Origin: Orobanche coerulescens
Lineage: Eukaryota; Streptophyta; Magnoliopsida; Lamiales; Orobanchaceae
NCBI GenBank assembly: GCA_033398695.1
Contig: CM065801.1
Span: forward strand, 46,634,358 to 46,698,357
Length of the DNA: 64,000 nucleotides
Direction of reading: 5' to 3'
Below, in pieces: positions 10,511 through 23,156 of this stretch. The notes below the pieces were generated by a model, which made no database searches, was not told the DNA's origin, and saw only the letters and a list, made by a program, of their open reading frames with translations. Numbering within the stretch: the first letter of the stretch is position 1; every line of letters starts with the position of its first letter. The translations under genes and the position numbers were made by a program.

Positions 10511-11775
10511 TTGTTAGTGGTGTTTTACAGCCTGACATGACCTTTCAGGGGAAGAGGAGATTTATTTCCATGTGCAGGCATTACTTTTGGGACGACCCCT
10601 ACTTATTCAAGTTGGGGCCCGATCAAGTATTCCGACGTTGTATCCCAGAAGAAGAGTACGAGAGCATCTTGTAATTTGTCATGACTTGTATTGTAGGGGA
10701 CATTTTAGCGTGAAGAAAATGGCAAAAAAGTTCTTCAATCTGGATTTTATTGGCCAACATTATTTAAGGATGCCTATTCCTATTGCAAGAGTTGCGATCG
10801 TTGTCAACGAACGGGGAACATAAGCAAAAGAATGAGATGCCATTGACGAACAATCTTGTAGTGGAACTTTTCGATGTTTGGGGAGTCGATTTTATGGGTC
10901 CTTTTCCACCTTCCTTTGGCTTTGAGTATATTTTAGTTGTTGTGGATTATATTTCTAAGTGGGTGGAAGCAATTCCAACCTGAACTAACGATGTTAACGT
11001 GGTTTGAAATTTTTTTAGGGATGTGATTTTCTGCAGGTTTGGGACACCTAGAGCTGTGATTAGCGATAGAGGCACGCATTTTTGCAATAGACAACTTGCA
11101 GGGTTGCTAAATAAGTATAGCGTGACGCATAAGGTCGCAACGGCTTACCATCCACAAACCTCCGGGCAAGTTGAAGTGAGTAATCGACAGATAAAGGCAT
11201 TACCTGAGAAGACAATGAAGCCGATAAGGAAAGACTGGGCATTGAAGTTGAACGATGCCTTATGGGCATATCACACGGCTTACAAAACTCCGATTGGAAT
11301 GAGCCCGTATCGCCTAGTTTTTGGGAAAGCATGCCACCTACCTGTTGAGTTAGAACGTAAGGCGTATTGGGCTATCAAAGCGCTAAATTTAGATCAAGAA
11401 AAGGCTAGGGAAGAACGACTTCTACATTTAAATGAGCTAGAAGAGATGCGATATGAGGCATACGAAAATGCTAAGCTCTACAAGGAACGGACGAAAAGGT
11501 ATCACAACAAGCGTATCATTCGCAAATCTCTCGAGCCTGGGATGGACGTCCTACTACATAACTCTCATCTTAAGCTCATGCCGGGAAAATTAGTGTCGCG
11601 ATGGGGCGGACCTTTCAAAGTCGTTCAAGTATGGACATCCGGTGCGGTAGAACTACTTGATCCACGGAAGAATGAGCATTTTAAGGTGAACGGACATAGA
11701 GTGAAGCCATACTTCGGCCTAAGTGAAGAAATCAATGTGTTTGAATGCATAGAGGTGCATGATGTCAAAAATTGA
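10511..11775 (+). pseudogene. Athila-like integrase
   Basis: The HHCC zinc-binding region is scattered over 10640-10810 with a frameshift near 10800. The core has GVDFMGPFP near 10888-10915 (first Asp), [11 protein letters not shown] near 11056-11090 (second Asp) and the Glu region [12 protein letters not shown] near 11163-11195. A TGA at 10981-10983 and another near 11005 break the first half. From 11023 to 11775 the frame is open for 250 codons, ending with a GPF module ([12 protein letters not shown] near 11599-11635) and no chromodomain, as expected for Athila. Confidence 0.88.
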
Positions 11776-12231
11776 GTAAGACGGGAAGAAGTCGAGCTAA
11801 TGACTATAAAAAAGCGGTACTTGGGAGGCAACCCAACGGTTTAGTGAGATTTTCATCTTTTTGTTTCTCAAATTTATTTTCCTTATTCGTTTTTGCTTGG
11901 TTCGAGACTGAGCGGTTCGACTTTAGGTGTTAAAAATGCAGAGAAACGAGAGCGTTATCAAAAACTCACAATATGGGCAGGTTGGACACGGGCCGTGTCA
12001 CAGGACACGGCCGGGTTAGCAAGGCAGTGAGTTCTTGCAATTTCTGGTGGAGATGGATACGGCCGGGTTAGTAATACAGTGAAAATTCAATTTCTTGCTG
12101 AGATGGACACGGGCCGTGTCACAGGACACGGCCAGGTTGGGAAGACAGAACGTTTTTTTTATTTCTGAACAGGTACGACACGGCCGTGTCACAGGACACG
12201 GTCCGTGTCAGTCAGGCATATATAAAGGGAC
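11776..12231 (+). promoter_or_regulatory. Internal promoter module: palindrome array plus TATA before third ORF
   Basis: No coding is visible. Palindrome copies like those of the LTR stand at about 11981-12018, 12050-12070 (half copy), 12101-12138 and 12174-12212. TATATAAAGG follows at about 12219-12229. The order (array, then TATA) repeats the architecture of the LTR promoter. Inference: a duplicated U3-like promoter drives the downstream ORF. Confidence 0.6.
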
Positions 12232-12831
12232 ACCAGGCGGTGTTTCTTCATTCTTCATCTTCCCCAAATATTTTTTTTCTCTCCCTCCGAACCCTAGCGC
12301 CTATCACTCAATTTTTCTTCATTTTCAAAGGGATTTTGTGCAAAATCAAGGAAAGATACAAGAATCATTTACGAAATCATCATTATTCAACTGATTTCTT
12401 ACTCCAAGCAGCCAAATCGGAAGAATCGGGCACTCATTTTAAATTTTTTTCTCTCAAAATTCTCCGAATCCAAGGTATGTTTTTCAAGTTTTTGATGATT
12501 TTTTTCTTGATTATGAGCATGCTATGATGTTAGAATCACAAATATTTGATTTTCTAGAGTTCATGAATTAAATTGAAGATGATAATTTGGGGATTTTTTA
12601 TTGTTCTTGATTTTTAATGAGTAAATTACTTGATTGGAAATTCTTGTAGTTAAGGGGTGTTTTACATGATGAAGATGATGAATTCTAGAAGATTCGGATG
12701 ATAAATTTTACCTGGGGAGTTGTTTTGATCGATAAATGGTTATATTGGGGTTCTTCCGCAGTTTGTTATAAGTTTGGGGGAGGAATGCGTTGTTAGTCTT
12801 TGAACAAATAAATTGAATTTTTTTGCAGAAA
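12232..12831 (+). promoter_or_regulatory. Leader and predicted 5' UTR intron of third ORF
   Basis: After the internal TATA box the sequence is C/T-rich, like a plant 5' leader, and includes AACCCTAG. A good donor, AAG followed by GTATGT, is at 12475, and an acceptor, TTTTTTTGCAG, ends at 12828. The intron would be 354 bases and T-rich, and the ATG follows three bases after the acceptor. This is read from splice-site form only. Confidence 0.5.
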
Positions 12832-14231
12832 ATGGCTAGAGGACGTGGACGTGGAAACTCTCAACGGGGAAGGGGTAGGAACGCCGGAGAACAAGAGCAA
12901 CCGGTACTAATGGCGATCCAAGGGGCTGTCGAAACCTCCGAACCTTAAAGAATTGATCTCCCCGAAACGCGACAAGCTAGGTGGGAGATGCTAGGCCAGA
13001 AAAAATGCTTCTTACACTATGGCCCGATGATGAATGTATGACTGCAATGGGCATAAAAGATGACATCATGAAGTTCATAGAAAGGGTGAAATGGGCCTGG
13101 ATGATGACGCAACAATGACCAACTTATAGATGTCTCACGATGGAGTTTCTTAGCACTCTTACAGTCAGAAGAGATTTGGTGACTCGTGAACCGACCGCAA
13201 TAATATTCTGGCTTAACAATAATGACGAGAGACTAACCATTGACCAGCTGGAAGACATTTATCATGCGAGACATGACGGACATTACCAAATAAACCGGTT
13301 CGCATATGAAACCTATAGGCGAGCTATGGTGGAATACCCGGGGAGTGAGGCACGGTATTACGTTGCAAAATTGGCCAAAGGATCGAATCTTTGCAATCCA
13401 ATACTCCGATTCCTACACAAAGTGATTGCAAACATTATTTATGGCCGAAAGGAGACCGGGCCTATTACACTGCGAGAATTATACATCTTGACCCACATGC
13501 TCGATAATACAAATCCAGCCACCGGGGCAATGATAACCGAACATTTTGAGGATATTGCGACGAAGCCGAAAGGGGAGATATGGATAGGGGGTTTGATTAC
13601 CCCTATCGCACTTCACTATGAGATTTCCTTAGCTCAGAGGAATCCCCTGTCAGGAAACAAGCTGCTCTTTATCTCTGTGATGAAAGTTATGAACATCCTA
13701 GATTACGAATCGCGCACAGTATTTCTCCAGACCAACAATGACCATTTCCTTCTCCCGAATACGCCTCTGACGACCATAAATAGTATTCGGGACATAGGAA
13801 ATTTTCAGATGGCTACGGAAGCGCACCGATGTGTGCGGATAGCACCTGGATTGGCTCCCCCGGGTCACAGCCCTCTTGACCGAAATGTTCGACCTCGGCG
13901 CACGATGGATGAAGACAGAGCCGAGAAGATGGAAGATGAAGAGGCATATGAAAGAGACCCGGAAGAAGAAGAAGAAGAAGAAGACGATGAAGAAGAAGAA
14001 AGCCCCAGAGATCGGCGCGAGACGTCAAGGCAGGCCGAACTAGACATGCCCCATTGCGTCCAACACTAAGGGAGGAGTTTGTAGCCTTCTGAGAGGAGTT
14101 CGTAGCCTTCCGAGAGGAGACTAGACAGAAGCGAGAGGAGGCTACACAGGAGCAGAACGAGATGTTGTATCTTTTGAGACAAATGCACGAGTGGCATGTC
14201 CAGCAAGGCCACTTCCCTCCGCCCCACCAGT
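12832..14231 (+). pseudogene. Third ORF in the env position (ATHILA ORF1-like family)
   Basis: The start ATG follows the predicted acceptor; the N-terminus is Arg/Gly-rich (MARGRGRGNSQRGRGR), as in nucleic-acid-binding or nuclear-targeted proteins. A TAA at 12946-12948 and a frameshift before 13140 break it. From 13140 to 14069 it is open: a globular part resembling the plant ATHILA ORF1 family (for example RRAMVEYPGSEARYYVAKLA near 13321-13380), then a run of Glu/Asp near 13955-14010. A frameshift near 14060 leads to a Glu/Gln/Arg-rich coiled-coil tail with a duplicated EEFVAF unit, ending at about 14231. No signal peptide or clear membrane segment is visible, so an envelope role is not supported by this copy. 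Confidence 0.7.
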
Positions 14232-14419
14232 AGAACCAGTCGTAAGTATTTCTTGACCAATGAAATTCTTTTATTTAAATACTATACCCCCTTCATGCGT
14301 ATATTCTTTAATTCAAGTTTGGGGGGGTTGGTCAAGAAATACTTCGTTACTTTTGTTTTATTTGTTTTTGGATATTATTTTGCTTGTTTGTTTATTTCTG
14401 CTTGTTTTTGTCGGATTCT

Positions 14420-14452
<33 letters not shown>

Positions 14453-15807
14453 GTGTGTTTTTATTAACTTTTGGTGTGTTTTGAGTATTTTACATTTTTG
14501 ATAAATACTTGGAAGAATGAACTCTTTTCTTGGATGCCTCGGGATTTATTTCGTTATTTTGATATACAAATCAAGGATGATTTGAAGAGGAAAAATTGTT
14601 GATAATCAAAACGGGTGTGAAATTGAATAAACAGTCTAATCTTGGAGGTATGAATAAATCTACTTGGGAGCTTTTGAGCCTTTGTGCATTTTCAAATATG
14701 CAAGTTTCATTGTCGAGTGTTTCATTCGTGATTTAAGACTCTGGAGCTTGCCTTGGTATCTATTTCGAAACTACTAGTGTGTGTGAAATTGAGTGAAAAT
14801 GATTTTAGGCGTCTTTGACCTTAACCCTTCATTTTTTCCAACAATTGATTATTCCTTAATTAAACCCAATTGAGCTCATTGTCTATTTCATTGTCAACCA
14901 CATATTGAGCTTCCATTTGCTATAATCCTTTGACCCATACTTGAACGATTGGAAATTATTTTTGACGAGGATACAAATATTGTGGTGACATTGGGTGATA
15001 TATATTGTTGGTAGTGTTGAAATGGAGAAAATACTACGATATTTTTGGGAACTTAGTAACCGGGTGTATTCATGTGACCCATGTTTACATTCGCATAAAA
15101 CAGTTACCTTAGATATGAGTATGCCTGGAAGCAGTTGTGTATGTTTTGATCCTAGTAACCGGATGTATTCATGTGACCCATCATTTACATTCGCGTAAAA
15201 CAGATCCTAAAACAATCCAAGCCCAAAAAAGAAAATCGGAGCAATAAGGAGGGCTTAAGGCTGCGTTTCTCACTTTCATAAGTGCTTGTTGCAAGTGTTA
15301 CATAGTTAAGGGGTTGAAAGAAGCAAAACTTCAAAAATCTTGAGCTTCTAAGCAATTATGGTGATTTAGTTCTAAATTGCTCAAGTAAAGTCACTTTAGC
15401 CATATTTATCCCACCTCGACCCAAGCCTACATTACAGCCGAGTAAAGTCCTTTTTGATTCAAAATTTTGCATACACAAAACAGTGGTAGAGATGTAGACG
15501 ATTGGCAAGACTATGGGGTTCCTTATTTCATTGAATGAGTTCCGAGCGTATACCTATCCCTATATAACTTTGAGAGTGAGTGAATACACTTGACCGTTGA
15601 GGTTTATATTTTCCAAGTATTGACTATGATGTTAAGGAAGCACCCCGGAGATTTGAAAACTTTGAAGAACTCAACTTATTTTACTTGAAGCGTATTGATG
15701 AAATTTCGAAGAGGTCCTTTGAGGTATGTTGAGATAGGAGTTTCCCTTGTGAGTGTTTATTTAATGTGCATTGCTCGGGACGATCAAAGTTTAAGTTTGG
15801 GGGGATT
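14232..15807 (+). other. Athila-like 3' untranslated region and polypurine tract
   Basis: Non-coding, T-rich. AAGTTTGGGGGG-type purine tracts occur at about 14314-14330 and, as the functional candidate, at 15795-15807, directly before the 3' LTR. A direct repeat of about 54 bases (TAGTAACCGGRTGTATTCAT...) is present at 15054-15108 and 15153-15206. Nothing else is recognisable. Confidence 0.7.
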
Positions 15808-17037
15808 TGATGAGTCGATTCTTGATCGACTCATTCTATTCTACTGAGTCGTGTTTTTCTCTGCTTTTTAGTGTTTTTGTTCTCTTTTATGCATGGTATG
15901 TTGTGTTTTTAATTTATAGGTAGTCAAGCGAATATTGTGGTGAAATATGCGCTTTCATAACCAATATTGGAGTTTATGACGATCAAGAGCAAAAATGGGG
16001 CCTAAAACGATAAAGATTGAAGCAATATCGGTCGTATTTTCTAAATTCTAGAATCATAACTCCGAATTGGGATGTGTTTTCCATTGATATAGATTCCTCG
16101 TGGAATTAGCTTCGAAACGGTATATCATACGCTAAATTCCGAGGTGTATTGATACAAGAACGAAGGATCAAGCCGAAGAAGACCAAAAACCGGAATCAAA
16201 ACAAGAAGAAACGACCCGGGCCGCGTCAGGCAACTCGATCGTGTCACAGGACACGACCGGGTCTCGTTCCAGTGAGATTTTCACATTACGGAAGAGTACA
16301 ACACATCCGTGTCACAGGACACGTCCGAGTCACTATCCAGTCGAATTTCACTTTCTGAAGGAGTACAACACGGGCCGTGTCATATGACACAGTCGGGTCC
16401 GATGGACAGTGCACTTTTTGCCATTTCCAGGACAGTATGACACGGGCCGTGTCATTTGACACGGTCCGTGTCACTTTTCGGTGCAAGTCCATTTCTTTGA
16501 CATTTTTACACGATTTGTAGCACTTTTCTTGTTTTTTTTGGCTTTATAAAAAGGTGTTGGAGACCTTAGGATATATATTGAGATCTTGTATGAGATATTG
16601 TGTGGAAAAACACAAGATTTAGGGAGAGAAACACCAAAATAGGGAGGAAAGAGAGATTTTTCATCATCTTCCTTGTTTGTTCATGTTATAATATACATTT
16701 GTGAGATATTATAATACCTTGTCTCCTTTGTTGTGAATTCTTGAAGAAAGATCATCACACCTTCATCGGGAATTCGATTTCGGCTTTTACAAGGGAAGTT
16801 TCTACCATGTTTGTTTTACAATTCCATTATTATTGTTGGAATAATCATGTGTAGCTAATCTTTTCATATGGGTTTTTAGATTGAGCTACACACATGTTAT
16901 CAATTATTAGTTTCAATTGATTTTCCGGGTAGAGTTTGGGATTGTTCCTTTTTGTTTGTTCATCGCATAAGAACTTTTGATTTAGATCATCAAAACTATT
17001 TCATAGTTGTTATTATTATTCAAAATAGAGGGTTTTT
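15808..17037 (+). repeat. Athila-like 3' LTR, left part
   Basis: Starts TGATGAGTCGATTC, matching 4308, and runs to the TTT target site (17035-17037) of the CACTA element. It contains its own palindrome array (about 16225-16475) and TATA box (16543-16554). It differs from the 5' LTR by small indels, including an extra palindrome copy near 16455-16474. Confidence 0.9.
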
Positions 17038-17068
17038 CACTACACCATATATGACCTATTGCAAGCCC
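17038..17068. repeat. CACTA left terminal inverted repeat
   Basis: Thirty of 31 bases match the inverse of the right end at 27719-27749. The outer bases CACTA define the superfamily. Confidence 0.93.
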
Positions 17069-17740
17069 AAAAAAGTGTATTGTTAGACCCCATATATGTT
17101 ACATTAGAATTTTATGTAACATTTTAGCCAAAACTCGGCGTTGCATTTGCGGCCGTTGCCTATGACCCATATAACAACATTTTATGTACTTATTGCAACA
17201 TTTACTAAGTATTACAATAGCGCCTTTATTGCAACAATTTAGGCTGTTTCAGTAACAATTTTAAGGTGTTGCAATAGACTAATGCATCACTTGCTTGCAA
17301 CATTTATTGAGTTAAAATGTTACAAAGTCAATTTATTGCAACATTCTTAATGCTTGTTGCAATGCTTTTTGGTTTTTTAGCAACATTTATCTACAACATT
17401 TTTATCCCTATTGTAATGTTTTAGACTTTATTGGCAACACTTATTTGCAACACTTTTTATTAATCCAAATTGCAAGGTTCTATTTGAAATTTCAATATAC
17501 CAAACCTGAAATCACATTTCAAATTTCCCAAATAGCAAATCCAACAAAACATGTCAATAAAACCCAAACATAGTCAACTTTTATCACAATATCGTCTTAC
17601 ATCTAGTACTTAAGTCTAAAGTCGAAACATACATGTCAACTTACACCGCAATTTTTTATTAAACATAGTCTTTCATGTCAAAATGACAACCTACTACCAA
17701 AAGTACGCATATAGAAAATATAAGTAGTTAAATAGTGATC
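17069..17740. repeat. CACTA left subterminal repeat region
   Basis: No gene. Many short copies of TTGCAACA / TGTTGCAA / ATTGCAAYA in both directions, about one every 30-40 bases to 17480, followed by AT-rich sequence. Known: in En/Spm elements subterminal motifs bind the TnpA protein. That this motif is the binding site here is inference. Confidence 0.75.
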
Positions 17741-17741
17741 A

Positions 17742-20739
17742 TCAATCATCACTTTCATCGTCCTGGTGATCAATGTCATCTTTGCGATGATCGTCATCCT
17801 CATCACTGTCCCAACTTTCATCACCACCAGCACACAACTCTTCAACATCAAGGTGTTTTAAATCTGGGTTGATTTCTTCCAATTCTGCTATTACCTTTGA
17901 CATTTTCTCACACATTTTTCTGTTTACCAGGTCCTCTACCATGCCCTGCATTTTAGCCATGATTTCCTCCCTTATAGTCTTTTTCAAATCATCAATATTA
18001 GCAGCTGTAGTACCGGAACTAAAAAGTTTTGGCTGCTGATCTTTCATTATTTTTCTGCATTTTCCAGATCTGCCTAGAAGCTAATTCGGTCCATGGCTTG
18101 GTTTTTGAACTTGCTCCCCACTGTCATCTTCAGCAACAATTGTAGTCTACAAATAAACATGATTAAACGAAAATACAAACACATTAAAACTGAAAGCCTA
18201 CCTTTAAAGAAAAAATTATAGAAACTTGAAAAGATGAAAGGGCTAAAATAATTAAATTATTGCATCATTACCTTGTATTCATGTCCTGATTTCCGTTTAC
18301 GGGTTTTCACATAAATATCGTCTTTCGGAGCTAGTTTGTGAGGTTCGATATTCTTTTTCTGCTTTCTGCCATGTAATGCAAGGAATGGAATAATATTAAA
18401 ACTATATAATGCAAGAAAATATCAAAGTGGGGAATGTTGGACATACTATTTTCTCGCCAATTTGTGCAAAACTTTTACGACCAGTAGTGTGCGTTTCTAC
18501 AATCAACTTACGACTTTCTGCATTTTTCTTAGCTCGATCCTGACCATTCAATAAAGCGCAGAGAATATAAAAAATCACTTACAATAATTTTTTGAAAATA
18601 AAATTGTGAAAAGGTCAAGTACTAGCTAACATATTAATATATGAGTGGATATACCTGAACTTTTTCATCAACCCAGTATTTGAGAAGCACCTTGAATTCT
18701 TTAACTGAAATGACATTGGGCCTGTTTTTTAGCCTATCCTCGTCATTTTCATATTTGAGATAATTGTCCTTCTTAATCCGGCTCTTGTACATCCTCCACA
18801 AAGCACCAATAGTCCGCAATGTATATGTTCTTCCTTCCTCGTGAATTTCATATTTTGTCTAATTTATTAGGTAAAATTTTTAGTGGCATTTACATTTCAG
18901 CGACACGCAATTGATCTTTTAATTAGACTTGCTATATATAAACCTAAAGACAATAAACAGCTAGAGATCATTAAAAAGGTCTACCATATTTTGAGTTTAC
19001 CTTAACAAAAGTCCATAGTTCCTCCTTCTGTTGTTCAAGAAATTTGTGCCAAGAGAGGAGATCAAGTGGGACAGATGACCTACCTAATGTCCCTAAAAAG
19101 TTTTTAAATTCAGACAAGTGCTTGTCATTTTCAGCCACGGACTGTAACTCATAATTCAACTTAATAATCTTATTTTCATCAGGCCTCTTTGTGTACACAT
19201 TATTCATTTGTGTAGGTCCTCTATGCTTTCTGCTTTTCAGTGCACCTAAAAGTAGTACAAAACACTTTACTACTGAATCAACACAATATTCGATTCAAGT
19301 CAATATCAAGAAAACCTAAAATTACCTGCTAAAGTTTCAAGTGTCTCTTCATGAGTTTGTGAATGAGATGTCTGACCACCATCATCCACATGCTTTTTTT
19401 CCTTTTCAAGGGACTTTTGATGATCTTTCATCAACATGTATGCTTCCATTGAACCAATTCCTTGGTTGTTATTTTTTTTACAGGTGCCACTTTCAATGGT
19501 AAGCATTGTGAATCTTTAGGCAAAGGAGGGGGAGGTGGTAAATTCTCAATTATAACAGGTGATGAATTTTGAGTTACGGAATGGGGTATATTGTCAGCTG
19601 GTTCAGAGTTCGTAGTAGTCTCAATCTGTCATGCAATCACAAATTAGTACCAATATTTGAACTGCTAAACAGTTATTATCACAAATGAAATTAACAAACT
19701 TGTACCTGCATAGACAAAGGAGCTGTGGCCCTTGAACGTGTTATAGGCCTTGAGACAGGATTGGTCATCTTCTTGATCTTTTTTCCCTTCATTTTCATCA
19801 TTATTTTATTTCGAGCAACTTGTTTTGCCACCGTCTCTTCGTCTTCTTTTTCAGCCTCAGACAAACTATCATGCCCCGGAACGTACACTCTATCAAAGTT
19901 TAGTTCATCATCCGCTTGAACATTTTCTTTGACATTTTTCACATCAAGACCAGCACCAAATTTGTTTATTCCCAACTCATGTATCTTCTTTTTATTTTCT
20001 GCAAGCTGCAACATCCTTTTCTTTTCATACTCCGTTATCTGAAATTTATAAAGAAGCTGTAAATAAATATTAAACTAGACCCAAGGCATATTTGATATGA
20101 GTAACTAAACCGTAGATATCAATATATTTAACCTTTGGAAGAACTTGTTCTGAGTTCCCCTGTCCAGTCTCAGCTTCAGGTTGATCAGTAGCAGACTTTT
20201 CATGAGCAAATAGACGACTTGCCCTTTGTTTCTTCAGCCCATCTATTGTCACAAACTTACACTTTGCTTGTAAAGCTGTTGGTTCAATGAGTGGATGTGA
20301 AAACATATTAGCATCACTATCTACACGTCAAGTGATAACCAAAAATAATGAATGCATCTCAACACAAATGTATTACCTTCAAAAAATTGTGTTCTTGGTC
20401 GCACAATTACATGTGGCTGCATTTGTGACTTTGGCTCTATATTTTTGTCAATTATATGATCAACATAAAAATCCAACCTCTCTCCATCAACTGTTGTTAC
20501 AACTCTTGTAAATCACGATCATTTTCAATAAGCTTCCAACCACTTGGTACTTTCTTCACATAAACACCACCAATTTCTGTGTATTTCAGATCATCCTTCA
20601 CGTACTCCATCACAACCGTGTACGAGAATCTATCAGAATCTACGTATTCTGGAATCACTTCACATTGCCCGCCTATATATTCAGTTTTTGAGAAATGTCC
20701 CTTGCGAAAAAACCTGAGAATGTAATCTTTATCCGCCAT
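17742..20739 (-). CDS. tnpA-like second CACTA gene (plant transposase_24 type), multi-exon
   Basis: The ATG at 20739 starts MADKDYILRFFRKGHFSKTE, a PB1-like N-terminus common in plant En/Spm second genes. Exons can be followed through GT-AG-like joints, about 20739-20379, 20310-20130, 20040-19711, 19620-19326, 19245-19005, 18855-18655, 18540-18450, 18360-18273 and 18145-17742. Conserved blocks are RGPTQMNNVYTKRPDE near 19225-19180, RPNVISVKEFKVLLKYWVD near 18735-18670 and ETHTTGRKSFAQIGEKI near 18510-18455, typical of the Ptta/En/Spm family. An apparent frame change lies near 20505. The C-terminus is very acidic (EDDDHRKDDIDHQDDESDD). It would bind subterminal repeats. Exon ends are approximate. 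Confidence 0.7.
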
Positions 20740-21154
20740 CCTGAAAACAAGAAAATAAGAAAAATAGCTAGCAATGGAAATAGAAAATAAGAAAAATAGT
20801 TAGCAATAGAAATATGCACAGTTCTAAATGAAAAATATGTAGTTAAGTCGAGAAAAAATAAAGAAAGCCCTAATAATGAACTAAATAAAAAAAGCATTAA
20901 TTAATAATAATGCAAATGCATTTAAAGCATAGAATTAATACAAAAAATATGCAAAGTTCTAAATGAAAAATATGCAGTTAAGTCGACAAAAAATAAAGAA
21001 AGCACTAATAATGAACTAAACAAAAAAAGCACTAATAATGAACTAATACAGGAAATTAATTCATTTTCAAGTACCAATTACATAAAAACATGATGAACCA
21101 CACTTAACAAATACAACAACAAACTAGTACAACTAAGAAAAACAAATAAGTTCT
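20740..21154. other. Intergenic region between the two CACTA genes
   Basis: AT-rich, no ORF. It contains a direct duplication of about 75 bases (20813-20890 and 20947-21022, beginning ATATGCANAGTTCTAAATG). It probably holds the promoter of the tnpA-like gene and the 3' end of the tnpD-like gene, but no box can be assigned. Confidence 0.5.
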
Positions 21155-23156
21155 CTACTCATCTGATTTCAAAGTTATCCTGGGTGCAACAGGGATTTGT
21201 TTCGTCGGAACGTCATCTATGCACCAACTGATGATATCATCAACAGGTATTTGTCCTCGCGACACATAACCTATGTCACTAACATCATCTACTATATTCA
21301 TCTCGTCTTCTACTTCAGAAATCCTTCGGAAATTTCTTGATAACAAAATGCAAAAAAATTTCAGTAGGATCTTCAATATAAAAGACCTGTTGTACTTGTG
21401 TAGCAAGAACGAAGGGAACTCCTTTTTGACATAACCTGTTGAAGTTCACTCTTGTTAGCCCATAGCAATCCTTATCTTTTTGGTACCAGCAACACCTAAA
21501 TAAAACAACAGTCAATGCTCCCCAGTAGTCGACTTCAATGATATCCTCAATTGTACCATAGTAACCTACATCTCTAACTACTGGATTTTGGTCTTTTGCA
21601 CTCGCGAAACTGGTGGTTAAGGCAGTGAGAAAGACACCACTATTTTGCGTCGTACACCTACCATCTCTGAGCTTGGTGTGAAATCTATATCCATTCACAA
21701 CATAACCAGAGAATCTCTTTGTTGCACGATGAGGCCCCTTTGCCAAGCAGGACAATTCAAGTGAAATATCATCTTTGTTTCGAACTACCTCTTTCAACCA
21801 CTTATGAAATTCAGTCGTATGCGTTCTTCTCTTTTAAACCTCTTTGAATTTGCAGCTTTTTCAACCAAAGTACGGTGTTCACTGCATTTATTATATATAG
21901 CGACAAATTAGTTTACTTATAATGCTTCATGATCTTTGAAAATTTGAATCAAAATTTTACGTATACATAACAACTTACTCTTTTAGCTTCTCGATTTCCA
22001 TGTTGTCGCAATTGAATAATATGTAACAATGAGCCTTGGTCCATGTTTTTTCTTCCAGATGTATAGACTTCCCTTCTCTATTTTTACGAGATCAAATAGG
22101 ATATCCAACATCTTTGTCACAATCCTTTGGATCACTTCTATTTTTACACTGCTCGTCAAAAAATCTAGAACAGAATATCAAACATTCTTCTACCAAGTAG
22201 CCTTCTGCTATACAACCTTCTGGTCTACTCCTATTTCGAACATAAGATTTCAGTTTGCACAAATACCTTTCAATTCCAAACATCCATCTTAAGTGGACCG
22301 GTCCACCGAATTCAATTTCCTTACAGAAGTGAATTGGTAAGTGAACCATTATGTCGAAAAATGCAGGTGGAAAGATCATTTCAAGTTGACAAAGTATCTC
22401 AATTATTTCATTTTGTAACTTCTCAACATCTTCTAATTCAATGACTTTGCCACATATACCCCTGAAGAATGCACCCAACCTCATCAAAGGTATTGCAACC
22501 TCAGGTTTCAGAGTCTTAACCACAGCAAATTGTAATAGAAATTGAAGAATAAAATGTGCGTCATGACTCTTATAACCTGATATCTTCCGCTCCTTAATTT
22601 GAACACACCGACTTATATTAGAGACAGATCTGTGTGGTAACTTAGCATTCATCAGAACTGAACAAAAGATTCCTTTCTCTTTTTTGGTCATATCAAAACT
22701 AGCTGCTCTAATTTCAACATGTTTGTTATCATCACATTTGACAGGATGAAGAATTTTTCTAATCCCCATTTCTTCCAAATCTTGATGAGCATTAATATGA
22801 TCTTTTGTCTTGCCCCCGATATTTAACAAAGTCCCCAAAATTTTATCGCAAATGTTCTTCTCAATATGCATAACATCAAGGTTATGCCTAACCATATTAT
22901 TACTCCAATATGGTAACTCGAGAAAAATGGACTTTTTCTTCCAAGGGCAATCTGATGAAGAACCCATATGCTTCGTCTGTTGCTTACCGAAATCATTCTC
23001 ATAACCACACAACAATTCCTCAACCTCCGTTCCTGTTAACATTTCAGGACTTCCTAGAATTTACACATCTCCATTAAATCTCCGTGTATCAGACCTCCAC
23101 TTGTGGTCAAGAGGAAGAAATTTTCTGTGGTTTAAATATACAACCTTCTTACTATG

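Noticed and set aside
12095..12527. Two frames of about 100 codons upstream of the third ORF
   Set aside because: They span the palindrome array, TATA box, leader and predicted intron; no domain seen.
13813..14047. Minus-strand Ser-rich and Leu-rich frames
   Set aside because: Shadows of the Glu/Asp run of the third ORF.
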